Source of the DNA: Rosellinia necatrix
Taxonomy: Eukaryota; Ascomycota; Sordariomycetes; Xylariales; Xylariaceae
Assembly (NCBI GenBank): GCA_021209875.1
Contig: JAGYVD010000003.1
Coordinates: 930,001 to 994,000 of the forward strand
Length of the DNA stretch: 64,000 nucleotides
Direction: 5' to 3'
Shown: positions 46,608 to 58,900 of the stretch, piece after piece
Numbering within the stretch: the stretch's first letter is position 1
Layout: every line of letters starts with the position of its first letter
Notes under the pieces: model-generated
The model's database searches: none
Seen by the model: only the letters and a program-made list of their open reading frames with translations
What the model was told of the DNA's origin: nothing
Position numbers and translations under genes: made by a program

Positions 46608-47924
46608 GGCACAACGCTCGCTCCAGGACGGCTCAGCTGTTACAAGTAAACCGTACGAGGACAGGGGCAAATATGCCCAAGGTAGTGCGATCGGGGGCAG
46701 CTAGCAGTGACAAGGACGGCTCGGTCGAGTGCTGTGAGACATGCGAGGGCGTCCGGCCTCAAGTACACCGGGGCGTGCTGACCCGGCCCGCACTGTGCAG
46801 CTGGATAGCTGTGACGCTGTGCAACATGCCGTGCCAAGATATCGGGTCACACAAGATCTCCGGCGTCTTGGCCCAGGCTCTCCTGGGTTAGACCGTGGTG
46901 TAGCTAGTGCGTCTAGTGCGTCTAATGCGCCTAGTGGATCGAGTCTATGCCCTTCAGAGCAAGGCGCGCAGCGCTTGCATCTCTGGCTTGCTCTGAAAAT
47001 ACCCGCTTTATTGTAAAACTACCTAGGTAGCAAGACACGCCGGCGTTCTGTTACTATCTGAATGTTCTCAACGTCGAGAGAGTTGAATGATCCAGGCTTG
47101 CTTCATAACGAGACCTTTCGAGCTACCTGCTAACTTAGGTGCTGCAACGGGAAATGTGGAGACCGGGGACTATTGCTTGTACGAGGACTGAAGTCACCTG
47201 CCTGACCGACCACTTTAACGAGAGCGTTATAATTATCCAATAACTTATAAGCAAATGCCAGCATAAGTCACATGCTCACATTCGTAGAACTCATTATCCG
47301 TCTGACTGTACGACGTGTATCGAGTTTTCTTCAGTAGCCGGTCACCCACCCTATCCAACGCTCAAACACAGTATGCAGGCGGTACGGCACTGTAATGATG
47401 TAGTGTAATAAAAAAGTTGCAGGTAGTAACCGGTCGTTATAGAGTAGACTCTAAATGGCACAAGTGCTCCGCCGTCTTATAGATGATTATACAAAACTCC
47501 CTTGCTATTCCAACTATACCGAAACCCTTTTATAGGCTCGGTGAAAGTGCCAACCAACCAGCTTGGGACTTTCGTCATTTTACCTAATACTAAAAACTTA
47601 CCTGATTAATACAATGGCCGTTGTCAGGTATTCCCCTCCTCTCCTCCCTGGGAGCAATTCTGTCTTGGCCGTTTCCTGTTTCACTGTCCGCATTCACAGC
47701 CAATCCGAATGCGGTAAGCCCCACACCCTCTGCCAGTATCTACTTAGTATATAACAGTCTACCTATCCCTATCCTCAAGTGTTACAATTGTGCGGATAGC
47801 GGGGTAGCCCCTCTTACCTGTCTGGCTTGGTTGGTCTGGTAGTATTATTAGGCCTTGCAAAAGGCAGAACTAGCAGAACTAGCAGAAACTAAGGAAAAGG
47901 CAGAATCGGGACATCGAATGCACC
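46608..47924. other. Divergent promoter region
   Basis: Lies between the membrane/pseudo-GTPase gene (minus) and the IPLSQILNP gene (plus). No gene is supported. A short tgcgtctagtgcgtctaatgcgcctag repeat lies at about 46903-46935, and gcagaacta units at about 47866-47890 lie in the leader of the plus gene. Confidence 0.6.
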
Positions 47925-49635
47925 ATGTCGCAAGGCTACGAGGCTATTCCGCTTGCCCGGATCCTGAACCCCGACAATATTCCACTTTCCCAGATCCTGA
48001 ACCCCATCGAGGACCGACCGGTCGCCCAGGCCGTGAATGCAAATAATGCTATTCCGCTCTCTCAAATTTTAAATCACGATGCTATTCCCATCTCCCAAAT
48101 CCTGAACCCCTCTGGAGAGGAGGATGAACGGCCACGCATCGCGGCTTCGGAACCTGAAGTTGAAGCTCACGGGGAAGAGCAACTGACGAGTGACGACTCC
48201 GAACAGGGCGATAGCAATGAAGGTGGCGACGGCGATAGCGGCGGTGATGATGGCGAGGGCGAGCTTGTGGTGGTAGGAAAACCCGCTAGCGAGCCTGAGA
48301 CCTCGCTCGCCAGATATCTTGTGGCGCAGATTGTCCAGGGGCTCCAGAGCGACGTCGTGGCGCCACGGGCCGAGTTTTGGCGGACCTTGGACGAAGCTCT
48401 TCCCCCGCTGCAGATGGCGGACATATTATGGGATCGCTCACGGTGCTCGGATGATCCGAAGCCCGTTCGCTGGGTGAACCGCTTCTATGCTTCGTGCATG
48501 CGTCAGGTTCTGCGCCGGAGGGGCCATATTCCCTTCAATTCAAATAGAGAGTGTGAAGATCCGCAGAAGCAAAGCAAGGACAGATACGCGGCAGCAACAG
48601 ATATTGTGAACATAGCCGCCGACAGATTCGGTGATAAGGTTTATGCCGGGTTGGCCAGTGCGACAAGCTTCCACCTATTGTTCATATCCATGCTAATTCG
48701 GATGGGGTAGTTAGGAGTGTTGCGCTATCGAAGCTCTTTAGCGTGCGGCAGGACCGACATGCGGTGGTCGGAAGTTTGCTGGCAACTGAACTAAGTAGTA
48801 TAATAGCACTCCCAAGCAAAACGATACGCAACCCGGCAGCGGTTATCACCATGCTATGGAAAGAGAAGTAAAATCCCCTTGTTTCACGCAAACCACAGCC
48901 ACTGACTCAAGCGGCTAGATACACTTCTATATGCGGTGAACTAAAATTACATATTTTGAGCAAAGGTTCAACTTCGTCCGGGGGGTTCGACGATCTGATG
49001 GATCTTGCGGATTGGGAAAAGCCTACGCATCCAACCATTTCCGAGGGTCTCAAGGAAAGAATAACCGGTGTAGCAGTCGGCGATCTCTCGCACAAGAAAC
49101 GGTACTGTCCTGATGAAGATGAACTTTATAGAACAAAGCCGTCCCCCCGGGTGTACATGATTTGCCGCTGGAACAGAGCCCTCAAAGCCCTTGCCATGGA
49201 AATTGAGGACGAACTGGTACGCATACTTTCCCATTGGTATGAACCCTGTGCTCATAATACAAGTGTCAAACAGTGAAAAAGTCCTTCAAAGAACCCCTGC
49301 GATGGAGATCGACCCTGATGCTCATCGAAAGGGGCAGTATGCGCCGTGACACGAGGGCCTGTGTAAATTGGATTATCCCTCTCAAGATAAAAGGCTCTAA
49401 TGTGGAGGCTAAGGTTCAATTTGATACGGGCCTAGGAACGAAAGCTGATGTAAAAGACTGGCTCTCGTTACGGTTAGTGACCATCCAAGGGGATACATGT
49501 ATCAGAAGGGTCGACGATCCGCTGGCATTTATCTGGGTACGGTGGTACCAAAGACAACACTGGACTTGGCTAGACCAGTACTCAGTAGAAGAGGAGGTCG
49601 ACCGTGACAAGGCGGGCCCCCAAGAACGAGCATAA
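47925..49635 (+). CDS. Unknown protein with N-terminal IPLSQILNP repeats (four exons)
   Basis: Proposed exons 47925-48630, 48711-48867, 48961-49216 and 49264-49635 give 496 aa; phases 1, 2 and 0 all agree. Introns are 80 bp (GTGATA, branch GCTAAT), 93 bp (GTAAAA, branch AACTAAA) and 47 bp (GTACGC). The first 62 residues hold four copies of an (A/N)IPLSQILNP-type motif: AIPLARILNPD, IPLSQILNPI, AIPLSQILNHD, AIPISQILNPS. An acidic linker follows (about 63-115, DSNEGGDGDSGGDDGEGE), then an apparently folded region of about 380 residues (FWRTLDEALPPLQMADILW; RWVNRFYASCMRQVLRRRG; WEKPTHPTISEGLKERITG; WLDQYSVEEEVDRDK). I do not recognise the family. There is no signal peptide or membrane span. The short repeats could be a peptide-binding or self-assembly motif; that is inference only. 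A later in-frame ATG would remove the repeats, so the start matters. Confidence 0.62.
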
Positions 49636-50188
49636 CCCCTTGCTGCTCTAATACATCATCAATATTCAAAAGTACCTGTTCCCGTCTTGGCCTCGTCATT
49701 CGATTATGTGACAAGAAGATATGCGCAGACCAGGCCCCGAGAACCAGCCACCTGCCTAATATTAACCAATTCGGACGTTTTTGTACGTTATTGATAGTGG
49801 TACTAATATCCTGGGGTGTGATATTTGTGTGTCCGTAGCTAGCGCGTCGCGTGGCCCACGCGCCCTGCGCATAATGCTGTATCTGAACGAACCCAGACAG
49901 ACCAGGAGAGGAGGTGCCCAAGCTCCCAAGAGCTGAAAAGAGGGGTTGGATGAAATCTGTTTGGTTCAATGCAAGCCTATCAAATCCATACATCGTACGA
50001 ACACATCAGCATCAAGTAGTACATACTATTCCCACACAAACAAAAAAAAAAAAAAAAGACTCACATTTCCCTTTATGCAGGCAGCGTGGGCTAAATTCTG
50101 AACGATTAGCCCTCCACCTCAGGACGGAGTTATTCCCTGTCGGAGGCTTGCTCGAAACTTGCTTTTGGGCACCGGTTTGATCGTTCAT
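49529..50188 (-). CDS. Doubtful two-exon gene overlapping the 3' end of its neighbour
   Basis: An ATG at 50188 opens a 41-codon exon ending at a consensus GTGAGT (50064). A pyrimidine-rich acceptor CCCTCTTTTCAG at 49933 gives a phase-consistent second exon (49932-49529), 175 aa in all. It includes VQIQHYAQGAW, PQDISTTINNVQKRPNW and RPRREQVLLNIDDV. It has no recognised family, and the last 107 bases overlap the convergent plus-strand gene antisense. The intron carries a long poly-T run near its 5' end. It may be a chance arrangement. Confidence 0.25.
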
Positions 50189-51221
50189 AGGCTAACTCGT
50201 CGTCCTTCGGATCCGAGTGTTTTCCTCTCTCTTCCTCCCATTTCCCTCCCCCACTTTCTCGCACGGTAACACGCTATGGCGCTTGCGGGTGATGTCGGCA
50301 AGGCAATATTGTTGATAGAGCCTGGCCGAATGACATGCTTTGAAATCCGATATCTGAAAGTCTGGCCCTAAGCCGAAAACACCATCTCGGGAGCGAGCAG
50401 GCAGGCTGTGAAGCGACCACAATGAACGCGATACCACATCACACCGTTGCTAGAGGCAAAGGAAAATGCTGTAGAGTCAAGGGTTTGGCTGTTTGCACCC
50501 ACTCACTTCGTACAGTTGTCCTGTGACACGGATTGAAGCTAGGATGTGCCAGTATGTGGGGGTAGTAGCGCTGTCTTCGCTCTGTAGCAACCATTTGATA
50601 AAACGAGGCCATTATACACTTTGCTAATTGTTTGTTTTGCGGTGGGCGAGTGCCGGTATCTTTCTTACCAAATTCATACGTACAACTAAATTTCAGTCAA
50701 GAGTCTCCCAGTTTTATATTCTGCATTGGGGGAGTCAGATGGGACTGCTATTCAGAGATATAGGAGAACTGGTTTTGATATCTTTGATCCATTATTACCA
50801 TCGGCATTTCAAACTGTACCTCGCGCGACAAAGGCCCGAGCCGAACTATTGTGGGGGAGCCTCTGGATTCAAATCCAAGACAGCGCTGGTCTTTAGTTTT
50901 AGCGTTCGGTTCTGATGTTCATACACCTAGAGTGGCACTGGGAGCGCATGGCACGTCATAACAGAGCAAGCTTGTGTGGGCGTGTCTAACCTACCAAAAT
51001 TGACTGACCGGACACACTCGAATTGTTCGCAAAATCCAGTGGAGAAAAATAAAATCACCAAACGGTTATTCTGGTATCAGACTGTTACGGAATAGGCGGT
51101 GCGCGAAAAATGGGGACGGCTTTTACGGTCAGCTTCGTGTACACATGCTGCCGGCCACTGATTTGGGCCTTTTGTCAGTGTCTCTTCCTGCTAATCTAAA
51201 GATAGAGAATTTCTTAGGGTT

Positions 51222-51273
51222 CGCTTCCTAGTTGCGCTTCCTAGTTGCGCTTCATAGTTGCACTTCATAGTTG
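51222..51273. repeat. Four copies of a 13-bp unit
   Basis: Unit cgcttcctagttg: two perfect copies, then two with small changes (cttcatagttg), followed by a partial unit cgctatg. Confidence 0.85.
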
Positions 51274-53324
51274 CGCTATGTTTTCGAAGCTAACAGTTTG
51301 CCCGGCTGTCACGAGCGAAAATTCGGCGATGTTATTTCGGAGACGGCACTAGCGTCGGGGTTTATCTAGATCCAGAATTTAGGGACTTTCGTCGTCAATA
51401 TGTGTTGATATTTGGCAATCTTGGTTGAAAGGACGGAAAAGATACAGTATACTGTCTGGATCATTATGCTAACACACTAGATAGTTGAGGATTAAATATG
51501 TTGATCGCTGTTCCTTAGTGTAATAGATCATGATGAAGCTGGCTCTCACGATGGAGGGGTGTTTATGCCAACCTTGTAGGTGAAACAGATGGGGGTGCTA
51601 TATTGTCAGCGATAAGTCCCCCAACGATGAACATGTAAACAGTGTGTCTTCCATTTTAAAAGCTCAGATATTATATTTCGATAGCCTTGTTTCACTTCCG
51701 GACAAACCTACGGGCACAGTTTGTACCGAATACTTATTACATCTGTGAATGCATCAATTGCTTTCTATCTAACTAGACGATAAGACCCCCAGCTGTGCGG
51801 ACTAAAATAATGGCCTGGTGGTACGTACGGGTAGTGATCTCTCACAACCCCCCCCCCACAACTAATGTTCTAGCCCTCTCTCTAGTTTTACATGGGGCCT
51901 GTCAGCGCAATTCAAGGATTCCCCGGCTCCCCGTGCTCAAAGCCAAGGAAGGTATTTGCGAGACCACTGAGGGCTATTGCACATGTAAGCATCAGTCAGA
52001 CCTTCGGTGTCGTTACTATCTTCTATCTTACAGGTACATAACGTGGTCGTGTTATCCATGAACCTGGTGTCCTTGGCTAAAACCCCTAACTAGCAGTCAG
52101 AAATATGGAGAATGGTGAACTCCGCTTAGTAAACTCCAGCCTTTGTTCATTATTAATTATTGTTTATTTTTCAAAAGTCCAACGTTGTCTCCAAACCTAG
52201 AAAAGTTGCGGCGTGTACTCTACGTTCTGCCATCATGGGGTAACCCCAGGAACCAATACAAAACATGAGTTGTTGTTTCCCGAGTATGGTACCCTGTAAC
52301 CACCTGAAGCGAGCCGCCGTTTCTCGGAATCGAAGATATGGTAGCTCGCGGGTTTACAGCACAACCCTGCCGTCTGTGTTTCTTCCGAGCCCGCCCCTAT
52401 TGGTGTATAGGTCTTCGCCGTCTGCGCGATACAAGCAAGAAGGAAACCCTATAATTTCAACACCGGTCCCGTGTCTTGTTAAGCGAAGAGGCGAGATACA
52501 AGACAGCCCCATCCTGGGAGTAAACGTGGCGCCTACAGCTCCATCCCGTGCCAGGCCAAGAATACCAAATCCCGAATCACTTACGTCCCACAAAGAAGGC
52601 AGAAATAAGATAATCGTACCCCTGGGAAGGTCGTATTAAGCGCCCTAGATGCGCTGGGCCGCAGCCCGTTGTTACCTTGGCACAGGATGAGGGTGTAAAG
52701 CGTGCGAAATAACAAACACCTAACTGCCCATCCGGGTAGAACGATGCCAATACCACCAGTCTCTTGTAAGCACACTTGGCGAATGACAAACCAAACTTTT
52801 TCCCAAATTATATCCCTTTTCTACTGTCTTTTACAATAATGATATGTATGGCTAATCAAGACAATGGTATGTACGGTTAGTCAGACAGAATATAACTGAT
52901 GCCAACTTGATGGTAAATTATGCCTAATGTAGCTGGGAATAATTGTCTGCGATAGCAAAATAGTCTACTACCTACCACTAGTGATCGAAACCTAGAACAG
53001 GGCGCTGTTGGCTTACTCGAAAGAAAAAAAGAAAACACTGTATTAGAGACCATCATCTTCCACAGGCTAGGAAAGATGGCTCAACTAGCGCGAACCCGCA
53101 GCTGCATAACAACATCATCTATTGCTCTAACTCTATGATAGGTCGCCCGGGAAGAGCCTGAATACTTTAGATAACTGAATATTGTCGTAGGCAACAAGCG
53201 CAAGATGGTGGCGTAGGACGGACCCGAGCGGTGTTTCTCTGTCCCGATTATGGCTGGCGTCATGGATACGGCTGTTCTATGAACCATTTCACCGGTTTAA
53301 ATGTCTTGGGAGGCGTTCTTACTT

Positions 53325-53436
53325 GGGTATATATGGCTTTGGGTATATATGGCGTTGGGTATATATGGCGTTGGGTATATATGGCGTTGGGTATATATGG
53401 CGTTGGGTATACATGGCGTTGGGTATACATGGCGTT
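53325..53436. repeat. Seven copies of a 16-bp minisatellite
   Basis: Unit gggtatatatggcgtt: seven head-to-tail copies. The first differs at the end, and copies six and seven share a T-to-C change (gggtatacat), so they probably arose by recent duplication. Because 16 is not a multiple of three, the array reads open in several frames, which explains the apparent coding there. Confidence 0.93.
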
Positions 53437-53795
53437 GGTTGGGGTGGGTGGGTGGATGTGTATACACAGTACAAGCACTTAACTATATGTAAATGTAAAT
53501 GTTGAAGAATAGACATAATAGGTAGCATGGCCATCGAGGCTTGACTTCGATGTGGCTAGTGTCTTGGCAATCGCCCCGCCCCGCACCCCGCATCTATCTC
53601 CGTTCGGTGCCTAATTGAGTATGTCCAACCGGTCACAGAGAGATGTAGTTAACGGTGCGAGGAAGTTGGCACAGTTTGTTTGAAACCAGGCATACCTACA
53701 ACTATGTCTATTGAAAATTCAAGGGCGCCCAACAGAATTAATAAAAATAGGATTTTGATTCAAAGTACGAACGAAGTGAAGTACAAATGAACCAA

Positions 53796-53809
53796 AAAAA
53801 AAAAAAAAT
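53796..53809 (-). terminator. RNA polymerase III poly-T terminator of the tRNA
   Basis: On the minus strand the tRNA 3' end is followed within a few bases by an uninterrupted T run of about 14. Confidence 0.85.
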
Positions 53810-53812
53810 AGT

Positions 53813-53925
53813 TGACAAGAGCGAGATTCGAACTCGCGCGGGTTGCCCCAGAAGAATAGCGCCTGCTGTACAGGTAAGGATAATTACCCTTGAGTCTCCC
53901 GCCTTAACCGCTCGGCCATCTTGCC
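53813..53925 (-). tRNA. tRNA-Leu(CAA) with intron
   Basis: Cloverleaf folds on the minus strand: acceptor GGCAAGA with TCTTGTC (one G-U) and discriminator A; D-arm GCC/GGC; anticodon stem GGAGA with TCTTC around anticodon CAA; long variable arm TGGGGCAACCCGC as in leucine tRNAs; T-arm GCGAG-TTCGAAT-CTCGC. A 32-nt intron lies one base 3' of the anticodon (about 53888-53857). The B box GTTCGAATC is intact. A run of more than ten T follows directly on the minus strand, a strong RNA polymerase III terminator. Confidence 0.93.
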
Positions 53926-55916
53926 ATTTGATGATAAGGATGTCCGCCTGGGGGGCCCTATGTGCAAACCCCTCGCCACCTATTCGGCAATGCCATAAAG
54001 TGACGGCCACATCTCGGAGGGGCTAAGCTAAGCCTAGACTACCTATCACCTGCATGTCCACCCACGCCACCTGCCTATCTAGGTTAGTCTGTATGAGCGA
54101 AGGTGGTGGGTGTCCAACGTCCGCACTGGTCACCTTTGTTCAGAATCTGGACCTGGGGTGCCTTAACGTCACACTGTCACAGTGGCTTACTAGCAGTGGC
54201 TGTCCTACCGAGAAATACCTACTTAATATTACTCATGACTGCCAGCCTATCATGTGCAGTCAGCACGTACACCCGGTATTAGCTACAAGTATCGGGGCCC
54301 ACCAAAACAGGTACTCACCGAGAATGATAGGAATGGATATCCCAGCATTCGGGACGGTCTACGGTATTATTTTACCAATTGCTCATTGTTCGCCTACATT
54401 GGCGCCATAGCCCCGGCTACTGTGGGCTGACATCTATATGATGATGCATCGTCGAGCGCATCGTCCAGCAAGGCATGACTTATACTCGTTGACAACTTAG
54501 CAGCTAGGCGCAGTATATAGCTACTGGCAGCACCCTTTCTTGACATTCTACCTAACGTTCATATGAAGGGAAGAATAAAATACCCTTATGGTAGGATGGT
54601 GGGTGCTGTGCCGCAAGTGAAGTAGCTCCTTGTTCATTCGCTGTAATATGCCCCTTTTCCCTGTCAGATGACGATATATGACAATAATTTCACCGGCCCA
54701 GAGAGCTGGGATGGGCGAATTCCTCCCTTATATTCCCGAACGCCAGAGAGGGGACGGCGATATCGCCGAATGGAGAATTAACTGGCCTAACTACGGGGCT
54801 CCGAATCCCTCTTATATAGCAGATTATACTCCTATCTGGAAGCGTGAGGACTAGTACTAGGTATGTGCTGTAAGAAAAGGGGGAGAAGAAATAATAACAC
54901 CAGAGAATAATTAATGTCATATCGAAACCGGAAGAACACGCTGCCATCTATCTCCATTACCAGAGTAAATGTTGTCAAGTTTATTTCAACCGTTGGGTAA
55001 TTAACCATTCTGATCACCGTTTGTTTCTACACACGTATACTGGTAGATAAGGCTTCCCAAGTTCGATCGAGGGGACAGGTCTAAAAGCGGCGGACGTGCT
55101 AGGCCCATTTTGCCAGATTCGGGTCATGCTCGGGTCCCAGGGGGTGAAGTGAATTCAGCCGGGCGGAGATGGGCAGATAGAAGAACGCGATGCAACCCAC
55201 CGACCCAGCAAACCCAGGTATATCGTTCAAATAGAGCCAGGGAGCATCGCTCCCACGGTTTTTTAATATAAATTCAATTTGGAATCTGTAGCCTTGAGGG
55301 CTTGGTGTACAGCTATGTAAAGACTTGGTCATCCGTGCAAAGGCCTGAGCGTACCAATACGCCATCTAGGTAGGTAATAGACACATGTGGGATCGCACGG
55401 GGGTAGCACAAAGCAGAATCCTATGAATGATCTGCTGATCTAGTCGGCCATTGCCGTGTCGCTGGCCCAGTCGCTGACACGTTGAATGAGATGAAATACC
55501 AATGGCTACCAGGAACCTGTATATCCAGTGCTGCGAAGATTGCAGAGGAATACTTCTTACCACCCCAGCCTCGGGGCTTACTAGATCAGTGTCATTTCTC
55601 CGCGCGAGTCGCCTTTCGCTTACGTTTGCCATTCGCTTGAGTATATTATCTTCCCTACTACCACTTTCCGATAGCAACATCACGAGTCTAGGCTTCTTAT
55701 CGCCTGCGATTTTGAGTCGAATAAATTTAGGCCGTTACAGCGTCGGTGTAGAAACTTATACAATGACCACAAACCGCCAAGCGCTTAACTTCATAACGCC
55801 TTGCTTTTGCTATCTTAACAAAAATGGTATCATGCTGCAGTGCTACTGCATGACACAGACACCACCTGCGAAATGAATAAATGACAAACTCCCTACATGC
55901 CTTGGATTTTTTCTGC

Positions 55917-55949
<33 letters not shown>

Positions 55950-58900
55950 GTGATGGAGCCCTCTATTGAAGGCTGGTATTAAGAGGCAGGTCAGATTCAA
56001 AAATACTGATTGTGTCTGATGATTCCTGTTTATAGAAATAGCAAGAGAATTTCTGTTGGACAACAGGTCAAGCATGCTTAAGAGCCTGTATCACATGCTA
56101 ATATATAGAGTAGTATAATAACGTAAAATGCGGTGGAAGAGATAATCATGAATGGGGGGTTTGGGGTAGTATTGAGTAGCATAGGAAATTGTAGAGGTAG
56201 TTACAAATTTCAACATAAAATGCGGATATGAGTATAGACGACAGAGTATAAGCTACTGTAGTAGATTGTCATTTGGTTGATGACGGTCGGTGATCAGGCA
56301 TGACTTGGAAAAGAATTTCATAATTTATGATATGATGATCACGATATAAACAGTGTCAAAATCAGAGCATGTTTCCGCTTTTAAAGTATATCACCTTGAT
56401 TCTATGGCCTGAATCCTTCTTTTATACAAACACACCCCGTGGTAACGGGTAGCGTTAAAATAGTACCAGTTGCAAGGGAGCCCATCCCATACTGATTACA
56501 CTAAAGATTGCTAATCAAGTCGTCAACACTCTCCAGCCACGTTCCCTGGGGTCTATAGGATCCAAATTGATAACTCGGCGTTTCATATTGAGGGATACAG
56601 CTTCTGAGCTACGGATCAAGGGGTTTATTATCCCCTCTGTAGGTACAATCCAGTCATGGTTCCCTTACTGCCAGAGCATCCCTTCCTTGTCAACTTAGAA
56701 CTGTTTCCAAGCCAACCCCCCGATCCTGCAAGGCTATGTTGTATTGGTCGGATGTTCGGACATTCACAACACATAGGATCTCGGTGCCTTCTCCGCCAAG
56801 CACATGGTGAAGGCCCATAGCATCCCTTTGCCAATATAATCGCACGCCTCCGTGACGTTATAGCAACATTAAACATAACGAACGCGAACTCTATATCCCT
56901 ATTTCAAAGGTACCGGGCTTGGTTCTAGCGGTCGATAGTTAGTGAAGTGTAATTATGGATCCGTTCATGGGGAATAGGTGGGAACTGGGACATTTCAATG
57001 ACATTAGACGCCGTCTCGGTCGAGTAAAAATAGTGTGTATTGCTTACGCAAAGACAACTGACTCATAATAATGTCTAATTTCTATGTTATGTATGATAAA
57101 ATATCAATAGCCTCAAGAAAATCCGCTCTAAAGGCGTGCGATACTAATTTTAGGGTCTTACATGGTGACTAAATATAATCCCCTTGTCGTAGTAGAAGTC
57201 CGGTGGAAATATACGGCGGTCGCTTTGTTAGCCCCAAGAAATCGCACCCATCATTTACAACCTCTTTGGCGAAACGAAGAAAGAGGTATGGAATAAGGCG
57301 GCGGGGAGGTCTCTGTCTCATAGCTCTCACGATAGAACAGGAGCCAGAGCCTTCTGAAGCGTGCAAAATGAAACTGCGAAAGGTAGGTCAAAATAAATTT
57401 TGATAGCTATATCGATGACATAGGCGAAAATACCTTCGCTCGCAAAGTCTGCGTTGAATCTCGATATTCAAGCAACATCGCCGCCTCAAGCAGCTTGAGT
57501 CAAGCACCCCCAGGATTTCTAACAATCTATCCAAGGTAGTAGCCACCTGTGATAGAACCACATTCATCATGGATGGGACATACAGGTAGTTATAGAAACA
57601 GAACAATAGGGAAGCAACAAGGTGCGGAAGAGGCGTATAAATTCCACTCTAAACTATATCCCACGATCCAAACATGTTTCAGTATCTCTTCTTTCTCAGG
57701 TTAATCTTAAAATACTGATGAACTGACAGCAGTAACAACAATTGCAACAGCAACAGAATCACCGCCGCCACCGGTGCCACAGAAACAACGACAACGACAA
57801 TGACGAGATAATGTCTGGCTTCTGTGCCAGTTTCATTCTCTTTAATCTCTTTATCCCCTCTGCTTTTTCAGCCCCCCGGGGGGACCCCTATCGTCATTCG
57901 TCAAGCCCGGTCAGACTACCTTCACTTACTTCCCTGTCCCGGGTGCCCGTCCGCCGATGCCCCACGCGTGTTCAGAGCGGCCCGGCTGCTCTACCTAGCC
58001 GCCGCAGACATGCAAGGAGTGCCCCTCCCCCGCTGCAAGCATCAAGAGCCAGGGGCGGGCGACGAGAGCAGGGCGTCGACGGGTGTTTATCATGAGTGAG
58101 ACCTTGGGGACGTCCGCCGCGGGAGTGACGTCGGGGCTTCAAAGATACGCGCGATGTGTCCTCTCCCAGTGTTGCCGGTATTTTCGCGAACGACTTTGGA
58201 AAGTTGGATACATCTTCCCAAGCATTTGAAGATAACTCGTGCCCTTTAGAGCTCCCCACGGTAAAATAAAGAGGGAGGTAATTTGAGGGCAGATGAGCGT
58301 TATAATTGAGTGTACCCAACTATTTAAAGGGGTGGAAAACCTCATGATATCCACGAATAGGATACTCCCGCGTCATGGGTTCCTGTACTACACCCACGGT
58401 ACATCTACTGACCTCGTAGCTCGGCGCTTCGAGTGCATTGTTTTTGGTTCTCTTCAGAGACACAACCCGATGGGCTCCGGAAAAGCCTCACATATCCGTC
58501 TGTGGCGTGGTGGCGTCACCCCGTTTAACGAATCACATTAGCAGCCAGACTAAGTTCCGAACCCCATGAAGGCCCTCCGGTTTATCGCTGGCTTTAACCT
58601 CGCAACGTTTCTTCAACAGTCCTTTATTCTGGATCCTATTGTTTATGCACTAGCCTTCAATACCGAGTTGACTATGCGCGCAGTAGGAGCCTGTTAGATG
58701 AAATATGGACTATGCGTATATCTTGTGGGATAGACTGGAGTAGCTACCTCCATCTCTTCTCACTAGGACGTTAGTTTTGGTTATCATGGCGATTGACTAA
58801 GTGAACTAAACTCAAGTTATGTTTGATAAAAGGTGAGATCTGTGAACTTGACACTCCACTAGCATCCTCCGAAGCAGAGTTCCACGCTTTAAGATGCAGC

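Larger units (their letters stand above)
50189..53812. other. 3.6 kb gene-poor stretch with two minisatellites
   Basis: No gene is supported. Weak frames at 50192-50437 (minus) and 52354-52593 (minus) have protein-like composition but no ATG-led structure or splice partners. A 13-bp and a 16-bp tandem repeat are listed separately. Confidence 0.45.

Noticed and set aside
53231..53534. Several frames on both strands over the 16-bp repeat
   Set aside because: Openness is caused by the tandem repeat, whose period is not a multiple of three.
55099..55365. 88-codon minus frame with protein-like composition
   Set aside because: No homologous family recognised and no splice partner; kept only as a remark.
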